Virus record (IMG/VR): IMGVR_UViG_3300027821_000019
Location: 1-31,189 of that record
DNA from: a virus
DNA length: 31,189 nucleotides
Direction: 5' to 3' (one strand)
The notes below the pieces were generated by a model. That model made no database searches. It saw only the letters and a list, made by a program, of their open reading frames with translations, and had not been told where the DNA came from. Shown here piece after piece: positions 23,001 through 29,947 of this stretch (the first letter of the stretch is position 1; every line of letters begins with the position of its first letter). The position numbers were made by a program, and so were the translations under genes.

Positions 23001-24272
23001 ACCGTGCACGTGTCCAGCATTCCGACGGCCGCCAACGCGACGCGGAACCTCTATCGCCGGTCGGGGGGCGCGGGGTTGCGGTACGTCGGCGCGGTTCCCG
23101 ACGGCGCGACGGTGTACAACGATACGTTGCCCAACGCGGGCCTTGGCGCGCCGCCGCCGACGGTCAACACGTCGGTCTTGCGGCAAATCGTGCTCAAGAA
23201 TCTCCCGATCGGGAATAGCTTAGTACTGCAACGCAACGTGTATCGCACGGTCGCCAATGCGCCCGGCTCGACGCTGAAGTTGGTCGGGGCGACGCCCGAC
23301 AACGTCGCGACGGCGTTTACCGATACCGTCACCGACGCGGCCCTTGGTCGCGCGGCGTTGACCGTCGGCACCGCGCAGGCCGCGCAGGTTCAGTTATCCG
23401 CAATTCCCGTCGGCGCGCCGCTGGTGACGGCCCGCAAGGTGTACCGCACGAAAGCGAACGCGACGCAATTGCAATTGCTCACGACGATCAACGACAACAC
23501 CACGCAAACGTGGCTTGACCTCGCCCTCGATACCACGCTCGGCGCGAACGTCCCGACGGATGATACGTCGCTCCTCGCGCAACCCGCAGGCAACGTGCTC
23601 GCGGGCTCGACGTCGCTCCCGTGCGCGTCGGTCGCCGGGTTCCGCACGGCGGGCGGATGGGTCGCGGCGGGGTCGCAGATCATCCGCTACACGAACATCA
23701 GCGGGACGAACCTCGTCGGGATTCCGTCGAGCGGCCCGGGCTCGATTGGCGCGACCCTCAGCTACAACACGACGATTGTTGCGGCGGCGATGCTCCTCGG
23801 GATTCCCGCGAACGGCGTCGGCGCGATCCGTGTGCGGATTGTCAAAGGCGACCCGATCGATCTGTTCATCCAAGAGGACGACGTCGCGGCGCAAGCGGCC
23901 CTCGCGGCGCAACTCGGCGGCGGGGCCGATGGGATCGTCGAGGACGAGATCCAAGATCGGCGCCTGTCGGCGACCGAGGCGCACGCGCGCGCCCGGGCGC
24001 GCCTCGCGCAACTCGCCGAGCGCGACGCCGACGGCAAGGTCGGGATTATCACCGTGCAATACACCTGTCGCGATATCAACACGCGCGCGGGCGCGACGGT
24101 GACGATCAACCTCGGGGCCCCGATCAACCTGCGCGGCGATTTTCTGATTCAACGCGTGACGGTGAACGCGTTCGGCAATCCACACGTCCCGCCGACGTAC
24201 ACGGTCGAGGCGTCCAGCGTACGATTCACGTTCGAGGAATTGTTGCGCGTCATTCGAGAATCGGGGGCGTAA
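20064..24272 (+). CDS. Tail hub-like protein with a giant FN3-like repeat insertion
   Basis: A 1402-residue protein. Residues 1-280 look like a tail hub or distal tail domain (GTIMKTRHRYVGGLPVARNM, TEQTLDNAIGQLVTRVGGDW). Residues about 338-640 hold some six repeats of about 50 residues, each with G-P-H-D-Y-A-V-T-F then GET-x-x-GP. Residues about 900-1170 hold four repeats of about 65 residues with I-P ... R-x-L-Y-R ... D-N ... Y-x-D ... L-G. A G-G-x-V-x-A-G-x-Q-x-I-x-Y-T module occurs both before (about 290-322) and after (about 1185-1228) the repeats. The last 140 residues (IVEDEIQDRRLSATEAHARA, then TFEELLRVIRESGA) return to the hub-type fold. Confidence 0.8.
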   Translation: MKLTMARSGIARSGATRSGWPVLLGVKVKLHAISGIARSNATRSNYTSTQPFISIGGVPIGTGPGVGVLIKSLTIQDAVSSTPTTGTMTAYGWVPVEGTDVVVTLGSKNNLRREFGGTIMKTRHRYVGGLPVARNMLYDCALIDYEWGLQRRKVSGNYTATTVAAIAASLMTAAPSGYTLYVAPDIAAARIDEITFTEQTLDNAIGQLVTRVGGDWQCDYLKVVRLFFTDTATAPPAIVNAVHHSMAGITWDRDLSQVVTRVYVDAGGSNALEAIQPGEILIPVETAAWYPTTGGTVLAGPQRVKYTGVDPGGGGSLVGPGAAPTGAPNVILNPGAGVDVGPHDYAVTFKTAQGESTPGPRLSVLVGAILPPPTGPAFDKAVAGTGPDPGAHEYAVSYTIVGGGGETIPGPRVAMSTGVADPPTKGPTPDKVTPGPGPDPGPHDYAITFGGGGGETTIGPIGGQIVVSGTLDPPTASATPDATTLPGTGPDPGDHVYAVSFVAMGPSGTVIGTTPVGPGSAIVTTGYFPTPSTALQARPPLPPPTYTDLPLGVYDYALTFVIGPRSSPIGETTIGPITAIDNRGNPVQVPIAPPSTAPTLTEQPGSDGWYPGQVVTVAVTFVGAAGETTAGPKGNVTPTRPQGTSQISVTNIPIGPPGTTGRMYYQGSGNTGNVYGPYYVPGNVSTGPAIIPNANISNLYSSTGQYGPTTNNATVPRALTIPIANLQTATDARVGATKLYRRVNGSGGAFQLVQTFDPYISVYGLVTPIASTQIFISGTGPGPLSVGSYSYKITYVTAEGETEGSAVTNAVTITNPAAQGTIDLYYLPVPDANWGAIGKRLYRTHALAAPPNQSTVWQLVKAFDKNSLGVTQWNDNVPDSSLGAACPTGNTTGDRLVTPGASAPNSNTAAIRGVHLTNIAVSAQGPLVSRDLYRQSGGFGFRFVTRLLDNTTTTFDDLATNAQLGAAPPSSNTTTGAVQTVHVSSIPTAANATRNLYRRSGGAGLRYVGAVPDGATVYNDTLPNAGLGAPPPTVNTSVLRQIVLKNLPIGNSLVLQRNVYRTVANAPGSTLKLVGATPDNVATAFTDTVTDAALGRAALTVGTAQAAQVQLSAIPVGAPLVTARKVYRTKANATQLQLLTTINDNTTQTWLDLALDTTLGANVPTDDTSLLAQPAGNVLAGSTSLPCASVAGFRTAGGWVAAGSQIIRYTNISGTNLVGIPSSGPGSIGATLSYNTTIVAAAMLLGIPANGVGAIRVRIVKGDPIDLFIQEDDVAAQAALAAQLGGGADGIVEDEIQDRRLSATEAHARARARLAQLAERDADGKVGIITVQYTCRDINTRAGATVTINLGAPINLRGDFLIQRVTVNAFGNPHVPPTYTVEASSVRFTFEELLRVIRESGA

Positions 24273-25295
24273 ATGGCCGTCACAATCACCCGTACCCCAT
24301 GGATCGACGACGACGGGACCGGGACGAGCGGCACCGTGATCAACAACGCCGTCAAAACCGATCTCTATAACCAGATCGACGGCGCGCTCGCGCAAGTCGC
24401 GCAATTAAACGGGGGGAATAGCTTCAACGGCAATCAGGGATTTAATGGAATCATCACCGTGGCAGGGGCCGGAGTCAGTGCCTTTGCCACGCAAGGCGCA
24501 GGGACGCAAGGGATCCGCATTCAAAACGGGCTCAGTGGGGCGACGAACGTCGCGGCCCTGTCTATCGGCAACGATCAAGATGCCTATCTGTTAACGCTCC
24601 AAGTGCAGACATCCGGGTTTAATCCGTCGGGTGCTTTTCTTCCGGCAAGTGCCGTGCTGTCTTCCAACAATGGACTATCGATCAACACGGTCGTTGGTCC
24701 GATCCGCGTGTATACACAGAACGTCGAACGTGCCCGATATTTTCCATCGGGCGGATACGCCTTCGGCACGATAGCCGCCGATCCCGGTGCACAAACGTTC
24801 CAGATCAATCAGCGAGTCCTGTCGCTGGTCTGCGACGGGACCACGCTCGGCTCTGCCATCGGCATTCAAAACACCAATCCCGCGAACTCGATCAATTACC
24901 TTGTGTTTATGAATAGTGTGGGCGCGGCCACCGGGAACATCGCGCAAACAGGGTCAGCGAGCATCATCTACGGCGCGTCGTCCGATGCGCGGTTGAAAGA
25001 CGATCGCGGGCGCGCGTCGGATCTCGCGGCGTTGCGCGCCGTCGTCGTGCACGATTTTACGTGGAAGGCCGACGGCGTCGACGATCGCGGCGTGTTCGCG
25101 CAAGAGATCGTCGACGTGTTTCCGCGCGCCGTGCTACAGGGGACCGACGAACGCAACGACGACGGGGCGCTCGTTCGCCCATGGATGGCGGATTACTCTA
25201 AATTCGTCGCCGACTTGATCGTCGGCTGGCAACAACACGACGTCGAGCTCGCGGCCCTGCGCGCCGCGCTCGCGGCCCTTAGTACGGTTCCTTGA
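24273..25295 (+). CDS. Tail fibre with C-terminal S74 auto-chaperone
   Basis: A 340-residue fibre. An N-terminal part (TRTPWIDDDGTGTSGTVINN, then helices) anchors to the tail. Residues about 50-235 are Gly/Ser/Asn/Thr-rich beta structure. The C-terminal 100 residues form an S74 intramolecular chaperone: SSDARLKDD gives the Ser-Lys catalytic pair, then FTWKADGVDDRGVFAQEIVD and a final coiled-coil (VELAALRAALAAL). The chaperone folds the trimer, then cuts itself off. Bases in the middle (24420-24990) have a clearly different, lower-GC style than the rest. Probably a receptor-binding protein. Confidence 0.85.
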   Translation: MAVTITRTPWIDDDGTGTSGTVINNAVKTDLYNQIDGALAQVAQLNGGNSFNGNQGFNGIITVAGAGVSAFATQGAGTQGIRIQNGLSGATNVAALSIGNDQDAYLLTLQVQTSGFNPSGAFLPASAVLSSNNGLSINTVVGPIRVYTQNVERARYFPSGGYAFGTIAADPGAQTFQINQRVLSLVCDGTTLGSAIGIQNTNPANSINYLVFMNSVGAATGNIAQTGSASIIYGASSDARLKDDRGRASDLAALRAVVVHDFTWKADGVDDRGVFAQEIVDVFPRAVLQGTDERNDDGALVRPWMADYSKFVADLIVGWQQHDVELAALRAALAALSTVP

Positions 25296-25434
25296 GATCC
25301 GCCCGAATGGCAACCACGATGCACCCGGGCGCGATCTCGTATCGGATCGTGGGCGGGGCCTCGGCAACGTCGATCGTGACGATCCGGCCGTTCGGTAATC
25401 GGTACTCGGTCGGGCGGGTCGGGGCGTTAGTCAT
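25279..25434 (-). CDS. Possible antisense 51-aa ORF (strand uncertain)
   Basis: Minus-strand frame starting MTNAPTRPTEYRLPNGRIVT and continuing IDVAEAPPTIRYEIAPGCIV to ADLKEPY. Codon choice (GCC, ATC, GAG, CCG) and balanced charge look like this phage's genes. It overlaps the fibre's 3' end by 17 bases. A rival plus-strand frame covers 25307-25489 (MATTMHPGAISYRIVGGASA ... FVKRGPE) and overlaps the next gene's start by four bases but almost lacks acidic residues. Neither has a good ribosome binding site; I cannot decide which, if either, is translated. Confidence 0.35.
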   Translation of the reverse strand: MTNAPTRPTEYRLPNGRIVTIDVAEAPPTIRYEIAPGCIVVAIRADLKEPY

Positions 25435-25485
25435 GGGAGCATCGATGTACCTGATCCACGCGGCGTTCGTCAAACGAGGCCCCGA

Positions 25486-25707
25486 ATGACGCGCACGCTC
25501 GACGCGATCGACTATTGGAAACTGCGCGCGATCTGTAGCGAGGCGTCCCGATGCGAGATCCTCGCGTTGCAGGCGCGGGCCGAGCTCGCGACCGCGCACA
25601 AGAAACAAAACACGCAACTCGCCGCGCTCGGGTTCGATCCGCAGGCCCCGACGTTCACACTCGACGACGACACGTTGACGATCACGATCCCCGATCCCCC
25701 CGCATGA
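25486..25707 (+). CDS. Hypothetical 73-aa helical protein
   Basis: LDAIDYWKLRAICSEASRCE then a long helix (ALQARAELATAHKKQNTQLA) and a short end FTLDDDTLTITIPDPPA. The pattern Y-W-K-L-R ... long helix ... T-F-x-L-D-D-D-x-L is one I associate with short phage proteins of the late region. Function unknown; possibly a small chaperone or tail-tip protein. Starts with ATG overlapping TGA of the plus-strand frame before it. Confidence 0.6.
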   Translation: MTRTLDAIDYWKLRAICSEASRCEILALQARAELATAHKKQNTQLAALGFDPQAPTFTLDDDTLTITIPDPPA

Positions 25708-25720
25708 AAGGCGGCCCGCG

Positions 25721-26419
25721 ATGAAAGTGACGATCAAAACCGCACACGGGTACCTGTCGCCGCAACCGGCGACGGCGAAAAATCCCGGCGTGCGTTGGGA
25801 GTACCGCGACACGGCGGGGGAGTGGGAAACCTTCGAGCTCGAAGGGCTCGACCTCCCGCCCGTCCCGGTCCCGATCCCGCCCGAGCCCGAACCGATCCCG
25901 CCCGAACCCACGCCGCCGCCGACGAGCGCGGACGCGATCGATCTGTCGGCGGCGATCGTCGCCTCGGGCGATTGTCCGAGCGTCGCGCATTTACCGATCC
26001 TGTCGGCCATGTCGACGATCTCGTTGATCGACGTGGGGGGCGACGGGCAAGGGTTCGCCATGAACTTTCCCGGCCGCGACACGTGGCCCGGCGTGATCCC
26101 GCCCGGATGGGAGGGGCCGATCAACCACACGTTATGGATCGCCGAACGGATCGGCGGCGTGTGGTACGTCCTCCCGATTAAAGAGGCCCTCGGCGATTAC
26201 TGCACGCTCGGGCCGATCCTCAAGCCGGGGCAAATTCCCGAGAACCTGACGTACTTCGCCGGGTCGCCGATGCTCGGGTATCAACCGGGCCCCTCTGAGC
26301 AAATCGGATTTTTCGCGACGACGGGCGATACCCGCCGCATGAACTTACAACCCCCGACGGGCGCGGGTCGGACAAACGTCGTCCTCGTCCCGTTCGCGCC
26401 CGGCAATTATTCGTTCTGA
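25721..26419 (+). CDS. Hypothetical 232-aa tail-region protein
   Basis: A short beta domain (KTAHGYLSPQPATAKNPGVR, then WEYRDTAGEWETFELEGL) is followed by a Pro/Glu hinge of about 25 residues (VPIPPEPEPIPPEPTPPP) and a globular domain with WPGVIPPGWEGPINHTLWI and VVLVPFAPGNYSF. The second domain's W-P-x-x-I-P-P-G-W-x-G-P motif has the flavour of a carbohydrate-handling or cell-surface protein, but I cannot name a family. It could equally be a lysis or adsorption protein; this is the best position for the missing lysis enzyme. Confidence 0.6.
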   Translation: MKVTIKTAHGYLSPQPATAKNPGVRWEYRDTAGEWETFELEGLDLPPVPVPIPPEPEPIPPEPTPPPTSADAIDLSAAIVASGDCPSVAHLPILSAMSTISLIDVGGDGQGFAMNFPGRDTWPGVIPPGWEGPINHTLWIAERIGGVWYVLPIKEALGDYCTLGPILKPGQIPENLTYFAGSPMLGYQPGPSEQIGFFATTGDTRRMNLQPPTGAGRTNVVLVPFAPGNYSF

Positions 26420-26432
26420 GGGGCGCGGGGTT

Positions 26433-27773
26433 ATGACCAGCGACACCATGATCCGGCAATTGACGACGGCGATCGCCCTCACGACGCAAGTCCGCGACGC
26501 GCTCGCGGCGCCGCCGCCCTCAGTCGTGATCGATGTCGGCCCGGGCGAGAGTGTGCAAGCCGCGCTCGACGCCGCCGCGTCGGGCTCAACAATCCGCCTC
26601 GCGCCCGCGACATATGAGGGGGCGTTGCGGATCGACAAGTCGGTACACCTGATCCCGCTCAACCCGCCGCCGAACGGGCCCGCGACGGCCGACGCCTCGG
26701 TATGGCTGACGAGCAACGCGGAACAGACCGTGTGGATCACGCCCAACGCCGCCGACGTCTCGTTGCTCGGGATCGGGGCGCGCAACAGCAACCCCCAATA
26801 CGAGTGGTACCACGTGCAGGGGTCGCGGGTCGCGTTCGATCGATGCGTCGGCCTCGGGGATCCGGTCAACGGACAACATCGGGGTTGGCGCATGGAAGGC
26901 CACACGATCGCCATGGTGCATTGTTACGCCGACGACGTCGGTCTACACGGGCGCGATTCGTCCGTGATCGGGACGTGGCAAGATCTCGACGGCCTCGACG
27001 TCGACAAATGCTATTTCCGAGGCGGGGCGGAAACATTCATGGCGGGCGGGGCCGATGCCCCCTCGGCCGATCGCATGCCGCGCAACGTGTCGATTACGGC
27101 GTCGACGCTCACCAAAAACCCCGCGTCGTACGCGGCGGGGTGGCAACTCAAAACCCCGTTCGAGCTCAAATGCATCAAAGGCTTGTACATGGCCGATTGC
27201 CTGCTCGAATACGCGGGCGTCGCCGAGGGGCAAGCGGCGTACCTGATGGTACTGACCGTGCGCAATCAGGACGGGGGCGCGCCGTTGTCGACGATCGAGG
27301 ACGTGACGATCGAGCGTTGCTTGTGTCGACACGGCGGCGGCGGCGTCAACGTCCTCGGGCGCGACAATATGCACCCGTCGGGCACCATGCGCAACGTCAC
27401 GATCCGCGATTGCAAGTTTACCGGCCTCAACCCCTCGGGCCTCTGGTCGCAAGGCGGGTACTACGGATCGGGACGCTGCGTGCAATTCGACGGCGCGCCC
27501 GACGGCGTCACGATGGACGGGATCACGATGGAAGGGACGAACCTGAACCAACTCGGGTACTTCCTGAACGCCCCGCAACAACCGACACACTTAACGCTCC
27601 GTAACTGGAAATACCCGACAACCGAGTACGGGTGGTACGTCGACAATGACGGCATGGACGTCCCGCCCGCCTCGACGAACCTCCGCTTACTCATGCCCGA
27701 TCTCGTGTACGAGATCACGGCGAACGATCCCGGCGCGAGCGTCGGGGCCTCGGCGCGCCAATGGGCCGAATGA
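26433..27773 (+). CDS. Right-handed beta-helix protein, putative depolymerase or tailspike
   Basis: A 446-residue protein. Residues 30-75 (VVIDVGPGESVQAALDAAAS, then GSTIRLAPATYEGALRIDKS) are the usual entry to pectate-lyase-type parallel beta-helices. Successive coils follow (VSLLGIGARNSN, IAMVHCYADDVGL, LDVDKCYFRGG, VSITASTLTKN, VTIERCLCRHGG, VTIRDCKFTGL). This fold occurs in phage tailspikes that cut capsule or O-antigen. Catalytic residues are not identifiable by eye. The gene starts after GAGGGG and ends overlapping a lipoprotein gene. Confidence 0.8.
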   Translation: MTSDTMIRQLTTAIALTTQVRDALAAPPPSVVIDVGPGESVQAALDAAASGSTIRLAPATYEGALRIDKSVHLIPLNPPPNGPATADASVWLTSNAEQTVWITPNAADVSLLGIGARNSNPQYEWYHVQGSRVAFDRCVGLGDPVNGQHRGWRMEGHTIAMVHCYADDVGLHGRDSSVIGTWQDLDGLDVDKCYFRGGAETFMAGGADAPSADRMPRNVSITASTLTKNPASYAAGWQLKTPFELKCIKGLYMADCLLEYAGVAEGQAAYLMVLTVRNQDGGAPLSTIEDVTIERCLCRHGGGGVNVLGRDNMHPSGTMRNVTIRDCKFTGLNPSGLWSQGGYYGSGRCVQFDGAPDGVTMDGITMEGTNLNQLGYFLNAPQQPTHLTLRNWKYPTTEYGWYVDNDGMDVPPASTNLRLLMPDLVYEITANDPGASVGASARQWAE

Positions 27774-27979
27774 TCGCGATCCTCGCGGCCTGCGCGGCGA
27801 TGAGCGCGTGTCTCGGCCTGCGGCATCTCGACGCCGGGATCGAGGAGGTTCGCGAGATCATTCGTCGGCAGGATTGCCGGGACGGCGCGCCCGCGCGCGT
27901 GCTCGTCGACCCGCGTTGCGTGGATGGGATCTGCGGCGTCACGTGTGCGCCCGACCGTTGGCAACCCCCGCGCCCCTGA
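27770..27979 (+). CDS. Small predicted lipoprotein
   Basis: A 69-residue protein (ATG 27770, overlapping TGA of the previous gene). It begins MIAILAACAAMSAC, a short hydrophobic segment ending in a lipobox-like sequence with Cys14, then a helix and a Cys-rich end, CRDGAPARVLVDPRCVDGIC followed by GVTCAPDRW. If it is a lipoprotein, it would suit an Rz1-like spanin subunit, which lies last in lysis cassettes and reaches the outer membrane, but no Rz partner is evident. A signal-peptide tool would settle the export. Start at 27761 is possible. Confidence 0.55.
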   Translation: MIAILAACAAMSACLGLRHLDAGIEEVREIIRRQDCRDGAPARVLVDPRCVDGICGVTCAPDRWQPPRP

Positions 27980-27991
27980 AAGGATCGACCC

Positions 27992-28132
27992 ATGTTGACG
28001 ATCGCCCTCGTGCTCGTCCTTGCGGCGTTCGTGTTGACCCTCGGCGCGGCCCTCAACCCGCCGCGCGTCCCGTTGTGGATCCCGGTCCTATTGATCATCA
28101 TCGCGCACCTGTTGCGGATCCTCCCGGCGTGA
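27992..28132 (+). CDS. Small membrane peptide, holin candidate
   Basis: A 46-residue peptide after AAAGGA. MLTIALVLVLAAFVLTLGAA is one hydrophobic helix and VPLWIPVLLIIIAHLLRIL the second, joined by a short NPPR loop. Size and two-helix form agree with class II or III holins. It follows the small lipoprotein at the end of the late operon, the usual place for lysis genes. It could also be a general membrane peptide. Too short for most gene finders. Confidence 0.55.
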   Translation: MLTIALVLVLAAFVLTLGAALNPPRVPLWIPVLLIIIAHLLRILPA

Positions 28133-28157
28133 GGACAGACGCTTACTGTCTGTCCTC
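28131..28157. terminator. Hairpin at end of late operon
   Basis: GAGGACAGAC (28131-28140) and GTCTGTCCTC (28148-28157) are perfect inverted arms of ten bases around a 7-base loop. It starts at the stop of the last late gene. No T tract follows on either strand, so it may be a weak or Rho-assisted terminator, or an mRNA stabilising hairpin. Confidence 0.55.
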
Positions 28158-28286
28158 CGCGAGGAGCTCGAAACGGGGGCGGGGCGAGGCGAGGCGGGCG
28201 CAGGCGGGGCGATCGGCGACGGCGTCGAGGAAGTGGGACGCGACGCCGGGCGGCGTCTCTGAGGGCGTTTAAAACCGTCGAGGCAA

Positions 28287-28383
28287 CCGCGCGCCGCCTT
28301 TGCCCGGCGCGCGGGGATTGGCGGCGGGGGTTGGTGTCGCCGGTCGCGGCAATTCTGCCGCGCGGCGGGTAGGGCCCCGCCGC
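28287..28383. repeat. Two GC-rich hairpins
   Basis: CCGCGCGCCG (28287-28296) pairs with CGGCGCGCGG (28305-28314) across an 8-base loop, and CGGCGGG (28363-28369) pairs with CCCGCCG (28376-28382). They lie between late operon and integrase where no gene is supported. They may belong to a transcription barrier or to a structured RNA. Confidence 0.5.
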
Positions 28384-28390
28384 CGATCCA

Positions 28391-28421
28391 CTTGCGCCAC
28401 TCGCTGAGCGAGTGGCGCAAG
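28391..28421. repeat. Perfect 31-base palindrome
   Basis: CTTGCGCCACTCGCT and AGCGAGTGGCGCAAG are exact inverted arms of 15 bases with one central G (28406). So exact a palindrome suggests a protein-binding or DNA-processing site, or a very strong hairpin. It lies about 60 bases left of the GGTTGCGGTT array. Confidence 0.85.
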
Positions 28422-28450
28422 CTCCCGATCCCACTTTCGCCCCTCAAATC

Positions 28451-28652
28451 TGGTTACGGTTTACTTGCTCGATTTGAGCTCGAACCGCAACCAACCGCAA
28501 CCAACCCCTTAAAAATCGCTAATATATTGAGCAATTTCGACGCGGGGAGAGAGTTATACCCAATCGGTTCGCGATCCGCTATCGCGTTTCACATCAACGC
28601 GTTGCGGTTAGCGTCTCGTTTTGGTTGCGGTTTTGGTTGCGTTTTGGTTGCG
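28451..28652. repeat. GGTTGCGGTT site array, candidate attP or origin
   Basis: Sites related to GGTTGCGGTT are at 28452-28461 (GGTTACGGTT, 9/10), 28483-28492 and 28493-28502 (two exact inverted copies, AACCGCAACC), 28600-28609 (9/10), 28623-28632 (exact), 28635 and 28646 (degenerate; these with 28619 share TTTTGGTTGCG in phase every 11-12 bases). Between them lies an AT-rich part (about 28508-28540, TTAAAAATCGCTAATATATT). Opposed arm sites around an AT-rich core just downstream of the integrase gene is the form of a phage attachment site; an origin with iterons is the alternative. Confidence 0.6.
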
Positions 28653-28684
28653 TGTGACTCGCTCGGGCCGCGCCGACTTTCGCC

Positions 28685-29947
28685 TCACGACTCGCCCCCC
28701 GTGTCGGCCTTGTCGACGGCCCATACCTCGTCGAGGCGTTTGCGGCGCGCGATCGTCTCGGCGGCGTTGTCGGGGATCCAGTGGCGATAGATCCGCTCGG
28801 TTGTCGTGATGTGCGCGTGTCCCAATTGGCGGGAGACGTAGTCGAGGCGCTCGCCGCGCGACAACAAGGTCGACGCGTACGTGTGCCGTAGGCCGTGGAT
28901 GTCGATCACCGGGACGCGCGCCGCCTTGATCAGCGGGGCAAGGATCCGCGATCGGATGTTGCGCCCGTTCAGGCGGTTCCCGTGTAAGCGCGTCGCGAAC
29001 ACGAGCGACGGCGCGGGCCGCCCCCGCTGAAACGCCCCCTCGCGTTGCGCCGCCCGATGCGCCGCGATCACGCGGTCGAGCTCGGCCGACGTGTCGACGA
29101 GGCGGCCCCGCTTGTTTTTCGGCGACGTGATCGATGAGGCCCCCTCGACGGCCTCGCGCGTGCGCGTCCCGTCGGCCGCGATCGTCCAGACGGTCCGCTT
29201 GTTCGTGGCGAACGCGCGTTGCACGTGGATCGCGTGCGCGTGCTTGAAGTCGAGATCCCATTGCAACTCGACGAGCTCGCCGACACGCAACCCCGTCCGC
29301 AAGGCGACGAAGAAAAACCCGTAGTAATCGGGCCGCCGCGCGCGCACGGTTTCGAGAAACCGATCCGCCTCGGCAGGCGTCCAGACGGCGACCTCGTCGG
29401 GCAACTCGTCGGGCGATTTGAGAAACTTCTCCAGACGGCTCGCCGGGTTGGCGGCGATGAGATCGGCCTCGACGGCCGCGCCGAGGACGGCGCTTAACGC
29501 CCCGTGGATCGCCTCGCGCGTTTTATACCGGATGAGGCCGAACGGCGGGCGCGTGCTCGTGGTCGTGAGCAACCCCTTACAAAACGCCTTGCACGCCTCG
29601 CGCGTGACTTTGGCGATCGGCGTGTCGCCGAGGGCCGGGTACACGTGCAGGCGCAACAACCGCTCGTACGAGTTGTTCGTCGACATTTTGCGCCCGGCCC
29701 ATCCGTCGACGAGCCAACGATCGCCGAACGTGCGGATCGTGTCGCCGCTCGACGCCGGGCGCGCCGTCGCCGATCGTTTGCTCGCCGGGCGCATGTCCTC
29801 GCCCTTGCGCATATGCGCATTGATCGCCTTGGCGAGCGCGCGGGCCGTCGGTTCGTCGGCCGCCTGTTGTTGCCAACGCGCGCCGTGCTGGTGACACTGG
29901 ATCACCCATTCGCCGCGATCGGCGCGGTAGTTCACCTTAGCGGACAT
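28685..29947 (-). CDS. int: Tyrosine-family integrase
   Basis: A 420-residue site-specific recombinase that would insert and remove the prophage. The catalytic residues are in place: Arg221 in RTGLRVGEL, a Lys near 277-279 (SPKNKRG), His351 and Arg354 in HGLRHTYAS, His377 in RQLGHAHI and the nucleophile Tyr387 in TTTERIYRHW. The N-terminal 60-180 segment is a core-binding domain, and the first 50 residues a small arm-binding domain (YRADRGEWVIQCHQHGARWQ). The start at 29947 has AAAGGA upstream; a 14-residue extension is possible. It overlaps the 3' end of a small basic protein gene by 11 bases. Confidence 0.93.
   Translation of the reverse strand: MSAKVNYRADRGEWVIQCHQHGARWQQQAADEPTARALAKAINAHMRKGEDMRPASKRSATARPASSGDTIRTFGDRWLVDGWAGRKMSTNNSYERLLRLHVYPALGDTPIAKVTREACKAFCKGLLTTTSTRPPFGLIRYKTREAIHGALSAVLGAAVEADLIAANPASRLEKFLKSPDELPDEVAVWTPAEADRFLETVRARRPDYYGFFFVALRTGLRVGELVELQWDLDFKHAHAIHVQRAFATNKRTVWTIAADGTRTREAVEGASSITSPKNKRGRLVDTSAELDRVIAAHRAAQREGAFQRGRPAPSLVFATRLHGNRLNGRNIRSRILAPLIKAARVPVIDIHGLRHTYASTLLSRGERLDYVSRQLGHAHITTTERIYRHWIPDNAAETIARRKRLDEVWAVDKADTGGES

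Noticed and set aside
28391-28421. Protelomerase (telomere resolution) site
   Set aside because: The palindrome is shorter than known sites, and the recombinase is of normal integrase size with the usual motifs.
28088-28447. 119-residue leftward ORF in the late-integrase gap
   Set aside because: Pro/Arg/Ser-rich low complexity, covers hairpins and overlaps the membrane peptide; better explained as non-coding.
28451-28652. CRISPR array
   Set aside because: Units are only 10-11 bases, without unique spacers of 30-40 bases, and occur in both orientations.
28392-28790. Rightward ORF through the palindrome and repeat array into int
   Set aside because: Starts with TTG in the palindrome, crosses repeats and is antisense to int; no RBS.
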